A DNA stretch of 64,000 nucleotides. Origin: CAVYXZ01 sp965223835 (GTDB lineage: Bacteria > Chloroflexota > Anaerolineae > Aggregatilineales > Phototrophicaceae). Below are positions 41,683 to 49,335 of the stretch, in pieces (positions within the stretch are counted from its first letter, which is position 1; every line of letters starts with the position of its first letter). The position numbers were made by a program, and so were the translations under genes. The DNA lies in contig CBDCXQ010000001.1 of the NCBI GenBank assembly GCA_965223835.1, positions 1,116,001-1,180,000 on the forward strand, written 5' to 3'. Under the pieces are notes generated by a model. That model was not told the origin of the DNA, made no database searches, and saw only the letters and a program-made list of their open reading frames with translations.

Positions 41683-41942
41683 TTTGATCCCTCACTTTTC
41701 AACGTGCTACATAATTGTACCATCATAAAACAACAATAAAGATTACACTTTATTATATTGAATATAGCAAGCAAAACTATTCATTTCCCTAACGCCGATC
41801 GCTTTTAGGGAAATTTTTCGTTTCGTTAATGTGTCGTCTGAGCAAACGCGCCTCATGCGCTACGGTTGGCTTAAACGCGGTTGATCTGGAGCGTTGATGG
41901 GGGTGCATCACATTTCTTCTGCATCTGCGCATTAACAGTGAT
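41683..41942. other. gene-free AT-rich region
   Basis: The largest gap in the window. It holds the presumed promoter of the hybrid kinase (TACAAT on the minus strand, 41714-41719, weak -35) in an AT-rich stretch to about 41830. I see no open frame, repeat or RNA gene. Confidence 0.5.
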
Positions 41943-42752
41943 TCAATTGAAAACCCCGGCCATAATCGCGACCAAGATCAACGCCCCGGCGATGATTCGA
42001 TAATAACCAAAAATGACAAAAGTATTGGTCGCTACATAGCGCAACAGCCAGCCAATGGTCAGCCAGGCGATGATGCCAGACACGATTGCACCCAATAGCA
42101 GTGCAATAATTTGGGTAGTGTTGACTTCATTAAGCACATCAACCAATTCTAAGATGGTGGCACCACCTAATGTGGGAATCGCGAGGTAAAAGGAAAACTG
42201 AGTGGCCGCGGCTCGATTTAAACCGGCCTGCATACCACCGATAATGGATGCGCCAGATCTTGAAACGCCGGGAATTAAAGCTGCCATCTGGGCAATACCG
42301 ATCAATAACGCTTGTTGCAGCGTAATGTCGGTCGCCTCGGTTGTTACGAAATGCTTTGCCGGACGGCGTTCGATCAGCAAGAAGATGACCCCGCCGACAA
42401 TCAATGAGATGGCGACGACGAGCGGCGAAAACAAAAATTCTTTTATTTGATCGCGAAATAACAGGCCAATAATCGCTGCCGGTAGAAACGCTATGAGAAT
42501 GCCCAGCCAGAAGCGTTGGGTCGGGCGGTGCGTGGGTGCCGCTTTGATTTGTGTGAAGATTTCCCGCCGATAAAAAAGTATGACCGCGACAATCGCCCCC
42601 AATTGGATAAAGATTTCAAATGGCTCTTTGGGCACAAGCTGAAAGTCCAGAAGTTCAACGGTTACGATCAGATGGCCGGTGGAAGAAATTGGGAGGAATT
42701 CGGTGATGCCTTCAACAATGCCGAGGATAATGACTTTCAACCACTCGTTCAA
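41943..42752 (-). CDS. uppP: undecaprenyl-diphosphatase
   Basis: A 269-residue BacA/UppP membrane phosphatase that regenerates undecaprenyl phosphate, the carrier for peptidoglycan and other glycans. Motif 1 is GIVEGITEFLPISSTGHLI, and the second active-site segment is GVSRSGASIIGG. I chose TTG 42752 because it gives the usual start NEWLKVIILG and follows AAGGCAGG located right after the crcB stop; the frame's farther start at 42806 overlaps crcB. It also confers bacitracin tolerance in known cases. Confidence 0.93.
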   Translation of the reverse strand: MNEWLKVIILGIVEGITEFLPISSTGHLIVTVELLDFQLVPKEPFEIFIQLGAIVAVILFYRREIFTQIKAAPTHRPTQRFWLGILIAFLPAAIIGLLFRDQIKEFLFSPLVVAISLIVGGVIFLLIERRPAKHFVTTEATDITLQQALLIGIAQMAALIPGVSRSGASIIGGMQAGLNRAAATQFSFYLAIPTLGGATILELVDVLNEVNTTQIIALLLGAIVSGIIAWLTIGWLLRYVATNTFVIFGYYRIIAGALILVAIMAGVFN

Positions 42753-42762
42753 AATGCCTGCC

Positions 42763-43191
42763 TTATGTCCATAAATACTGCGCCAGTGCCAGTCCGAGCA
42801 ATACACCCAGTAGACACAGCACGTTCGTGCCTACAATATTGCCGACTGCTGTTGCCCAGCCATAATCCTGGGCCAAAGCGATGCTCTCGACAGCATAAGT
42901 CGAAAACGTGGTGTACGCGCCAAAGAAGCCGGTGCCGATTAACAAGCGCCAATGTTGGGATAACGAGACCTGCCGCGTCGCCCAGGTGACGAATAACGCC
43001 AGTAGCATTGATCCGGTCACGTTGATGAAGAGCGTCCCCCAGGTTGTGAGCACACTGCTAAACCGATTGGCAATCAACTGATTAATTGCGATTGTGAGGA
43101 GATAGCGGGCATTGGCCCCCAGAAAACCACCAATGCCGATGAACAATAACGCTGCCACCCACTTACCCCCTCCCGCAAACCGCCAAATCAT
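42763..43191 (-). CDS. crcB: fluoride exporter CrcB/Fluc
   Basis: A 142-residue CrcB with four membrane helices and the family motifs GGFLGANARYLL, TLFINVTGSMLLA and GTGFFGAYTTFSTYAVES. It works as a dual-topology dimer exporting fluoride. It lies 11 bases before uppP on the same strand, so they are probably co-transcribed. I looked for a fluoride riboswitch in the 150-base divergent region with the MFS gene and did not see one. Confidence 0.95.
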   Translation of the reverse strand: MIWRFAGGGKWVAALLFIGIGGFLGANARYLLTIAINQLIANRFSSVLTTWGTLFINVTGSMLLALFVTWATRQVSLSQHWRLLIGTGFFGAYTTFSTYAVESIALAQDYGWATAVGNIVGTNVLCLLGVLLGLALAQYLWT

Positions 43192-43247
43192 AGCGGCGAG
43201 GAGCGGCGATTGTCAAGCAATTGGCTATCAGCGGTCAGCCGATGCAG

Positions 43248-43256
43248 TGCTAAAAT
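43248..43256 (+). promoter_or_regulatory. extended -10 promoter of the MFS gene
   Basis: TGC-TAAAAT with the hexamer at 43251-43256, about 85 bases before GTG 43341. A good -35 at 17 bases is missing. Confidence 0.4.
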
Positions 43257-43340
43257 GACCCATAACCAAAACCTGACCACCGGTGTATCATCCAGAACTA
43301 AAAACTGTAACTGAAGAATACGAAAGCTTGAAAACGGATC

Positions 43341-44627
43341 GTGACTGCATATTGGCGGCTGTTAAAAGAAAATCCTGATTTTGCGCGGTTGTGGTTGGCC
43401 CAGGTGGTCAGCCTGTTGGGCGATTGGTTTAATACGATCGTCTTGTCCGCGCTGGTTGCTGAATACAGTGGCGGTTCTGGTCGCGCCGTCAGCTTTTTCT
43501 TACTGGCACGGTTTGTGCCGCCGCTGCTGGTTGGGCCATTTGCTGGCGTTCTGGTGGATCGTTTTGATCGTCGCAAGCTGCTCTTTCTGAGCGATATTTG
43601 TCGTGCCGGTGTGGTGTTGCTGTTCTTGTTGGCACGGGATCCATCATGGCTCTGGCTCATTTATGTTCTGACGGTGCTTCAATTTTCACTCTCGGCGGTG
43701 TTTGAGCCGGGACGCAATGCCATTATGCCCAGCTTATTGCGCCGTGATGATCTGGTGCTTGCCAATACCTTGAGCAGCGTAACCTGGTCGGTGATGTTGG
43801 CAGTGGGGGCAATTGTCGGGGGCGTGGTTGCCCTGTTATTCGGTACCGAGGTTGCTCTGGTCATTGACGCTGCGACCTTTGTGCTGTCGGCGGTCCTCAT
43901 CATACAGATCAAATTACACCCGGAATATACGCTGGAGAACGGGCAAGGCGAAACGGAGCCAGATGATCCCGGTTCCGAAGCCGGTTTTGTCGACGGGCTA
44001 CGGTATTTGCGGCGACATCCGGCCACATTAGCGGCCTTGCTGGTCAAAACGGGGCAGAGTCTCGGCAATGTTGATGCCTTGATGATTATTTATGCGACTG
44101 AATTGTTCATCATGGGCACGGACAAAACCACGCCGTTGAGCATCATGTACACAGCATTTGGGATCGGGGCGGTACTGGGACCAATTTTATTGAACCGTTT
44201 TAACGACGGCTCGGTGCGGATTATGCGACGGTTAATCGTGATCGGCTTTGTCTGGATTACGCTCGGCTGGTTTGTGATGGGCGGGGCGGCGACATTGCCA
44301 CTGGTCTCACTGGCGCTGGTGTTACGCGCCATGGGTGGTTCGGCGAACTGGACCTATAGCTCGGTGATTATTCAAAAAAGCGTAGCCGATAAATTCCTGG
44401 GGCGCATGTTCTCGCTGGATATGGCGGGCTTCCAACTGGCAAGTGCGTTGAGTATTCTGGCAACGGGCGAACTGGTTGATGCGGTTGGCACAGGCAACGT
44501 CCGTTATGTCGTTGCGATCATGGGCGCGGTCAGCATTATACCGTTCGTTGTGTGGTTGCTGGTGCTGCCCCGCTTAGAGCGTTCAGAAAGCAAGCCCCAA
44601 ACCGTTCCCGCTTCAGCCGGAGACTGA
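43341..44627 (+). CDS. MFS exporter (enterobactin-exporter/multidrug type)
   Basis: A 428-residue major facilitator transporter with about 12 helices. It begins RLLKENPDFARLWLAQVVSL, the opening of the MFS_3 (EntS/macrolide-efflux-like) group. Motif A is VLVDRFDRRKLLFLSD after helix 2, followed by ARDPSWLWL and FEPGRNAIMPSLL. These proteins are proton-driven exporters of drugs or siderophores; the substrate here is unknown. GTG 43341 has only a weak ribosome site. It converges with the enolase-like gene. Confidence 0.88.
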   Translation: MTAYWRLLKENPDFARLWLAQVVSLLGDWFNTIVLSALVAEYSGGSGRAVSFFLLARFVPPLLVGPFAGVLVDRFDRRKLLFLSDICRAGVVLLFLLARDPSWLWLIYVLTVLQFSLSAVFEPGRNAIMPSLLRRDDLVLANTLSSVTWSVMLAVGAIVGGVVALLFGTEVALVIDAATFVLSAVLIIQIKLHPEYTLENGQGETEPDDPGSEAGFVDGLRYLRRHPATLAALLVKTGQSLGNVDALMIIYATELFIMGTDKTTPLSIMYTAFGIGAVLGPILLNRFNDGSVRIMRRLIVIGFVWITLGWFVMGGAATLPLVSLALVLRAMGGSANWTYSSVIIQKSVADKFLGRMFSLDMAGFQLASALSILATGELVDAVGTGNVRYVVAIMGAVSIIPFVVWLLVLPRLERSESKPQTVPASAGD

Positions 44628-44662
44628 CCAGTGTTTCGTGGAGGCTGACCGCCGGATCGCCC

Positions 44663-45928
44663 TTATGGAGCGAACGCCAATCCAGTTTCGGCGGCAATTG
44701 CCAGCAAGCGATTATATTTGGCAAGCCGTTCCGACTGGGTGATCGAACCGATTTTGATGTGATCCCCAGCCCAGCCGACAGCGAGATCGGCCAGCCAGTT
44801 GTCTTCAGTTTCACCGCTACGAGCGCTCACGGTCACGTGCCAACCCGCTGCCCGCGCCAGTTGACAGGCCTGATTCGCCTCGGTTATTGTTCCGATCTGA
44901 TTGACTTTGAGGAGCAGGGCGTTAGCGGCACTGCTATCAATGGCACGTTGAATGCGATTTGGATTGGTACAAAGAAAATCATCGCCCAAAATCAAGGTTT
45001 TTTCAGTCAAGCGCTCACATAACTGCGGCCAGTGTGTCCAATCGTCCTCAGCCAGGCCATCCTCAATACTGATAATCGGGTACTGTTGTTGCCAGCGAAC
45101 CAGTTGCTCAATCATGCCTGTCGCGTCCAGGGACTGCCCAGCGGATAGTTCGTAATGGTCCTCATCGTAAAAATGACTCGCGGCGATGTCTACCGCCAGC
45201 GCAACCTCATGGCCGGGTTCATAACCCGCGCGTTGAATCGCGTCAATCGCATCGCTAAGCATTGTCTCAATGCTGGGAAATGGTGGGGCCAAACCACCTT
45301 CATCAGCCGTCAACAGTCGCATATCATAGCGCTCGTGGATGATTTCGGCAGCGCACTGGTAAACCTCAACTGTGGTCGCTAGTGCCTCATCCATCGTTGC
45401 AGCAGCGACGGGGACGATCAGCAAGTCCTGTATTGCAACCTGCGCACCGCCATGTTTGCCACCACTGAAGAGGTTAATGGTGGGACGAGGCAGGGCGGTG
45501 AGATTTGGACGGCCCTGCAAATCGGCGAAGTAGCGGTACAGTGGTACGTCCTGCTCAAATGCGCAGGCCCTTGCAAACGCTAATGAGACTGCCAGGATCG
45601 CATTGGCCCCCAGTCGCGCTTTATTCGGCGTGCCGTCCAATTCAATCAATGTTCGGTCAAGCGCTGACTGGCCTGCAAAGTCCCGGCCCGCTATCGTGTT
45701 GTTGATTTCGCTATTGATGTTGGCAACTGCTTGCCGACAACCCAAGCCCCGATAGCGGGTGGGTTCACCATCGCGCAGTTCGTGGGCTTCACTCAGGCCA
45801 GTGGATGCGCCAGAAGGTACGGAGACGGTTGCCAGCGCGCCGCTGGTGAGTTCACAGGTAGCCGCGACGGTTGGTCGCCCCCGACTGTCAAGAATTTCCA
45901 GACCGCTTACGTGGCGAATCGTGGGCAT
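44663..45928 (-). CDS. enolase paralogue with altered active site
   Basis: A 421-residue enolase-family protein and last gene of a five-gene operon. ATG 45928 starts one base after the upstream stop and gives the canonical beginning (IRHVSGLEILDSRGRPTV). Metal ligands and several catalytic residues match enolase: Asp247, Glu289 (SIEDGLAEDD), Asp316, Lys341 (LLKVNQIGT) and Lys392 (IKIGS). Two key positions differ. The SHRSGETED signature reads SARSGETED, with Ala369 for the His, and the QEFM glutamate is Asp168 (IQDLLIVP). NIINGGxHADN is changed to NLFSGGKHGGAQ. It may therefore act on another 2-phospho-hydroxyacid or another substrate. A housekeeping role cannot be excluded without the rest of the genome. 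Confidence 0.85.
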   Translation of the reverse strand: MPTIRHVSGLEILDSRGRPTVAATCELTSGALATVSVPSGASTGLSEAHELRDGEPTRYRGLGCRQAVANINSEINNTIAGRDFAGQSALDRTLIELDGTPNKARLGANAILAVSLAFARACAFEQDVPLYRYFADLQGRPNLTALPRPTINLFSGGKHGGAQVAIQDLLIVPVAAATMDEALATTVEVYQCAAEIIHERYDMRLLTADEGGLAPPFPSIETMLSDAIDAIQRAGYEPGHEVALAVDIAASHFYDEDHYELSAGQSLDATGMIEQLVRWQQQYPIISIEDGLAEDDWTHWPQLCERLTEKTLILGDDFLCTNPNRIQRAIDSSAANALLLKVNQIGTITEANQACQLARAAGWHVTVSARSGETEDNWLADLAVGWAGDHIKIGSITQSERLAKYNRLLAIAAETGLAFAP

Positions 45929-45929
45929 G

Positions 45930-46934
45930 TTAGAGCCTTTCCAGAAAGGTATCGATGAATGTGAGTATGGAGGTGGGTAATTCTGGCATAATGTGGACAG
46001 CACAATTGATCTGGTTCTGCCGTTCGGCAGGTGATAAATATTCCAATGGTGAGCGTCCGGCGGCGCGTGCCAGCAAACAGGCCAGTGTATGACGAACAGC
46101 ACGGGATTCCAGGGTTGGCGTCACCATGTTCATATTGTGCAGTTCGTAAGTTTGCCAGTATAAACGGGCGGCATCGCGAAATTGGCGGCGCATTCGTGGG
46201 AGATGATGCGCCTTGCTCAGCAGATGGGTCAGGGAAAAGCCCAGGTCAAAGGCCGGGTCGCCCCAATGAATGACCTCATGGTCCAAAAGGATTAGTCGCC
46301 CCGCGTAAACCAGGATGTTCTTGGGGCTGTAATCCCCATGCACCAGCGTGATCTGGCAGGCACGGGTATCGGCAATTAGTGCCTCGAGGAAATCCGCCGC
46401 TGCTGGAATCTGCGTCGCAGTATAGGCATAATACGGTTCCAGGCGCAGCGATTCGAAAAATGATGTATCTGCAAACAGGGGCGCAACTTCTGCTCGTTGT
46501 TCACGGGCGTTCTGGTGAATCGTTGCCAGCAGGGTTGCAAACTGAGTGACATGATCGGGGTCTACCTGACCGTCGAGGAGCAGCGTCTTCCAGTTGACAT
46601 GGGGTTGCGGTACGGCTGCCATTGCCAGCAAATGATCGTCATGATCTTCGAATACGAATTCAGGTAAGGTGCCCGGTGGTGCCAGTTTGACCAGCCAGCG
46701 CAGACCCACCGCCTCGCGGTGAATGCGTTCTGGACTGCTGAACCAGTCGATAGGAACCCGTAATTTTTCCAGTGCCTGTTTGATGACCCAGGCTTCGCCG
46801 TTTTCCCGTTCGACCAGTACGGTTCGGTTGGAGACGCCCCCGGCTAAACGGGTTATTTGTGGCGTTTCATTGGGAGTGATGTAATTGTGGGTACGCAAAT
46901 ATTGTCGTAATTCTGCCGGTTGTTCGATGTCCAT
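45930..46934 (-). CDS. APH-family small-molecule kinase
   Basis: A 334-residue aminoglycoside/choline/methylthioribose kinase-type phosphotransferase. ATG 46934 overlaps the upstream stop by one base (TGATG). Visible motifs are the nucleotide loop RLAGGVSNRTVLVE, Lys in WVIKQAL, Brenner motif LVHGDYSPKNILV (catalytic Asp) and the magnesium-binding LLDHEVIHWGDPAFDLG. The acceptor is a hydroxyl of a small metabolite. Between a dehydrogenase and an enolase homologue, a sugar or sugar-acid substrate is more likely than an antibiotic. Confidence 0.85.
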   Translation of the reverse strand: MDIEQPAELRQYLRTHNYITPNETPQITRLAGGVSNRTVLVERENGEAWVIKQALEKLRVPIDWFSSPERIHREAVGLRWLVKLAPPGTLPEFVFEDHDDHLLAMAAVPQPHVNWKTLLLDGQVDPDHVTQFATLLATIHQNAREQRAEVAPLFADTSFFESLRLEPYYAYTATQIPAAADFLEALIADTRACQITLVHGDYSPKNILVYAGRLILLDHEVIHWGDPAFDLGFSLTHLLSKAHHLPRMRRQFRDAARLYWQTYELHNMNMVTPTLESRAVRHTLACLLARAAGRSPLEYLSPAERQNQINCAVHIMPELPTSILTFIDTFLERL

Positions 46935-47923
46935 CAGGTGGCCTTTATCCGGCAATTCGGCTGGCTCAACACAGCCGGATTCACCAGTCGGTCCGGGCGT
47001 TCACCACGTAAGGCCTGGGCGACATGATTTGCCGCTTTCGTCTGTAACTCGGCGACCGCTTCCTCTGAACTGAAGGCTGCGTGGGGGGTAATCAGCACAT
47101 TGTCGAGTTGCAGCAGGGGGTGCTGTGGGTCGGGTGGTTCTTGCGTCAAAACGTCCAGTGCTGCCCCCGCGATTTGTTGATTGACAAGTGCCTGATACAA
47201 GGCCGGTTCATCAATCACGCCGCCGCGTGCGGTGTTGATGAGATAGGCCGCTGGCTTCATATTTGCCAGAAATTCGGTATTCACCATTTGTTGCGTTGAA
47301 TCATTGAGCGGTACATGCAGCGAGACGAAATCTGCTCCTTGTAGCAAACCGGGTAAATCATGCGTAATCGTGACGCCATTCTGTTGGCCTCCGGGCAATC
47401 GCGGGGCATAAGCCTGGACATTCATGCCAAAGCCCTGTGCTTTGGGGACCAATGCACGCCCGATGTTGCCGTAGCCGATGATCGCCAACACCTTATCACG
47501 CAACCGGAACATGGGTTGGCCGACTTGCAGGTTCCACTGACCCTGTCGAACACCGCGATCATAGGTTGGGATACTGCGGGCGCAGGCCAACACCAGGGCC
47601 ATTGCGTGGTCGGATACCTCTTCCATACAATAATCTGGCACGTATGTTACCGGGATGCCCAGTTTGGTGGCGTGGTCAAGATTAATATTATCCAGGCCGA
47701 CACCGTAACGGCTGGCGATTTTGCACTTAACCGCAGCATCCAGCACCGCCGGGGTGATTTGCTCCCAACAGAACAAAATTGCGTCGGCCTGCGGTGCAAG
47801 TTCGATCAATTCGGCTTCAGCTCCAGTTTCGGCAATCAGTAATTCGGCACCAACTTCTGACAGAATCCGCTGCTCAATATCCAGCGTAGGCCAGTGATAA
47901 TCGGTCACGAGCACGGTATACAT
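46934..47923 (-). CDS. D-isomer-specific 2-hydroxyacid dehydrogenase
   Basis: A 329-residue NAD-dependent dehydrogenase of the D-3-phosphoglycerate/C-terminal-binding-protein type. The N-terminal catalytic lobe contains SRYGVGLDNINLDHATKLGI and the dinucleotide fold has the fingerprint AIIGYGNIGRALVPKA. Catalytic residues are Arg in NTARGGVIDEPAL, Glu in the TQEPP turn and His in LITPHAAFSSEEA. There is no ACT regulatory domain. The start is seven bases after the previous stop, and the end overlaps the kinase start. It probably oxidises or reduces a 2-hydroxyacid derived from the imported sugar. Confidence 0.92.
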   Translation of the reverse strand: MYTVLVTDYHWPTLDIEQRILSEVGAELLIAETGAEAELIELAPQADAILFCWEQITPAVLDAAVKCKIASRYGVGLDNINLDHATKLGIPVTYVPDYCMEEVSDHAMALVLACARSIPTYDRGVRQGQWNLQVGQPMFRLRDKVLAIIGYGNIGRALVPKAQGFGMNVQAYAPRLPGGQQNGVTITHDLPGLLQGADFVSLHVPLNDSTQQMVNTEFLANMKPAAYLINTARGGVIDEPALYQALVNQQIAGAALDVLTQEPPDPQHPLLQLDNVLITPHAAFSSEEAVAELQTKAANHVAQALRGERPDRLVNPAVLSQPNCRIKAT

Positions 47924-47929
47924 CTGGTC

Positions 47930-48274
47930 TCAGGCTTTCAGCACCAGGTACACAATCACCGTGAGTGCCGCACCGTCAGGCAGGCTGCCGACAATGCGTA
48001 ACCAACCCCCAAAATGACTCACCCGGGCAAAGGTCACGGCATCAACTGCCGCAGGCAAGGTGAATTCAGTGCCCTCATCACACCAGTGCATGCCATCTGG
48101 CGAAATCTGCACACGGGCGGTCACATCGGGCAAGTTGTCACTGTGTTTCAGCACCCGGACGAAAAATATGGCTTCGCTGGCCCAGGCGGCTTCACCCGGT
48201 TCGCTGGCAAATTCACTGGTCCAGGCCGTATTGCGTTCAACCAGTTGAGTATAACTTTCGCGTAATTGCGGCAT
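47930..48274 (-). CDS. small beta-rich protein of unknown function
   Basis: A 114-residue protein that I do not recognise. It looks beta-rich (IFFVRVLKHSDNL, VTARVQISPDG, WLRIVGSL, ALTVIVYLVL) and has no signal peptide, so it is probably a small cytoplasmic beta-sandwich. Its ATG overlaps the stop of the larger unknown gene (TGATG), implying equal synthesis and perhaps a complex. Pairing of the two in a sugar operon suggests a lectin-like or isomerase-like role, but nothing catalytic is visible. Confidence 0.7.
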   Translation of the reverse strand: MPQLRESYTQLVERNTAWTSEFASEPGEAAWASEAIFFVRVLKHSDNLPDVTARVQISPDGMHWCDEGTEFTLPAAVDAVTFARVSHFGGWLRIVGSLPDGAALTVIVYLVLKA

Positions 48275-49152
48275 CAGGACACCTCCTCAGCCGAAAGCAG
48301 GCACGAATCGACATAAAGAAAGGCCCGTTTGTCGGTGTCGGTTTCGACCCAGAACAGCAGGTTGAGCATGTTAAACAGGTTGGGCATGGCGGGCAGCTTG
48401 ATGACGTGGGTATTGTCGGCGCTGTAAACCTGCTCGTCAAATTGAAATCCTGTAAAACAATGGTTTTCCAGGTCCAGCCCCAGTTTGAGATAGCTCCAGT
48501 TCATCTTGGTGGCGATCTCGTTATAACAATGAATCTGCTGGCTGTTGGGCACATCAACCCAGCCTTCCGGCCCCAGGTGAAAATGTGAAACTGTTTCCCC
48601 CTGATCGCCAATTTTGTTGATGGCACGGGTTTCGGGCTTCGTCTGCCACTTGCCAATGCGTTCGCCGTCCAGCGCATTGAGATAGCGCAGGTGCGGCATC
48701 CAGCGGTTGCGCGGGTTCGCATAGCCATCCTGCACATCAAAGAGCACACCGAAGGCCCGGACATCGGTGGCGGATAGTTTTAGCTCGGCGGCTTCGGGTT
48801 TATAACATACATAGCACTCCAGTAGAATCTTGCTCATTTTACGAAACGTCTGCCGTTTGATGGCAACGCCCATGCCACCTGCTCGTGGGCGAGTCGCAAC
48901 TTTGAGAGCATACGACCCCATCATTGACCCGGCAGTCCCGGTATCCCACATGGTCAGGTTGCTCAATTGGGGCGGTCGCAGGTCAGCATAATCGGGTAAG
49001 ATGCTGTCTAATGTGTGTTCATAATTGCCGATCAGCGCCGTCCAACCGTGCATCCCATCGTCAAAGTCATCATAGTATAGGATGTGATTTAACGGTTCGA
49101 AGCGGCTTAAATGTGGATTCGCTTTCACAACACCACGTTGAAAATCGTTCAT
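48274..49152 (-). CDS. uncharacterised protein, first gene of the sugar-catabolic operon
   Basis: A 292-residue soluble protein without signal peptide, not recognised with certainty. It is rich in aromatic residues and histidine (RFEPLNHILYYDDFDDGMHG, TVSHFHLGPEGW, HCYNEIATKMNWSYLKLGL). The FDDGMHGW and NWSYLKLGLD stretches are reminiscent of jelly-roll carbohydrate-binding or glycosidase-like folds. GGGGGA precedes ATG 49152 and a GTGACA/TAGAAT promoter lies upstream. As head gene divergent from a sugar ABC transporter, it may process the imported compound. Confidence 0.7.
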   Translation of the reverse strand: MNDFQRGVVKANPHLSRFEPLNHILYYDDFDDGMHGWTALIGNYEHTLDSILPDYADLRPPQLSNLTMWDTGTAGSMMGSYALKVATRPRAGGMGVAIKRQTFRKMSKILLECYVCYKPEAAELKLSATDVRAFGVLFDVQDGYANPRNRWMPHLRYLNALDGERIGKWQTKPETRAINKIGDQGETVSHFHLGPEGWVDVPNSQQIHCYNEIATKMNWSYLKLGLDLENHCFTGFQFDEQVYSADNTHVIKLPAMPNLFNMLNLLFWVETDTDKRAFLYVDSCLLSAEEVS

Positions 49153-49184
49153 GTATCCCCCAACGATCGTAAATTTTGGTGGCT

Positions 49185-49213
49185 ATTCTAACCTTGCGAC
49201 GCCCAACTGTCAC
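49185..49213 (-). promoter_or_regulatory. promoter of the leftward catabolic operon
   Basis: On the minus strand GTGACA (at 49208-49213) and TAGAAT (at 49185-49190) are 17 bases apart, about 32 bases before ATG 49152. Confidence 0.6.
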
Positions 49214-49274
49214 GAAGTTGCAGCAAGCGGGCTTTAAAAGGCGACTAAGAGCAGGCTAAGATTCTCCTGATGCA

Positions 49275-49302
49275 TTGAAATGTGACGTACTCCGGTTATA
49301 AT
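49275..49302 (+). promoter_or_regulatory. promoter of the sugar ABC transporter operon
   Basis: TTGAAA (49275-49280) and TATAAT (49297-49302) with 16 bases between. Transcription would start near 49309, about 27 bases before ATG 49336. The 60 bases between this and the opposing promoter are the likely operator site, but I see no clear inverted repeat. Confidence 0.65.
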
Positions 49303-49335
49303 TTCCCTGATCTAATAACGATAATGGTCATTTGA

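Noticed and set aside
41683..41942. Hidden small gene or RNA in the largest gap
   Set aside because: No open frame with a ribosome site and no stable hairpin were found; only an AT-rich promoter-like region.
43192..43340. Fluoride riboswitch upstream of crcB
   Set aside because: I searched the minus strand for the conserved pseudoknot elements and saw none; fluoride exporters often lack it.
45930..46934. Aminoglycoside resistance gene
   Set aside because: The APH fold is shared by many metabolite kinases, and its operon with a dehydrogenase and an enolase homologue points to metabolism.
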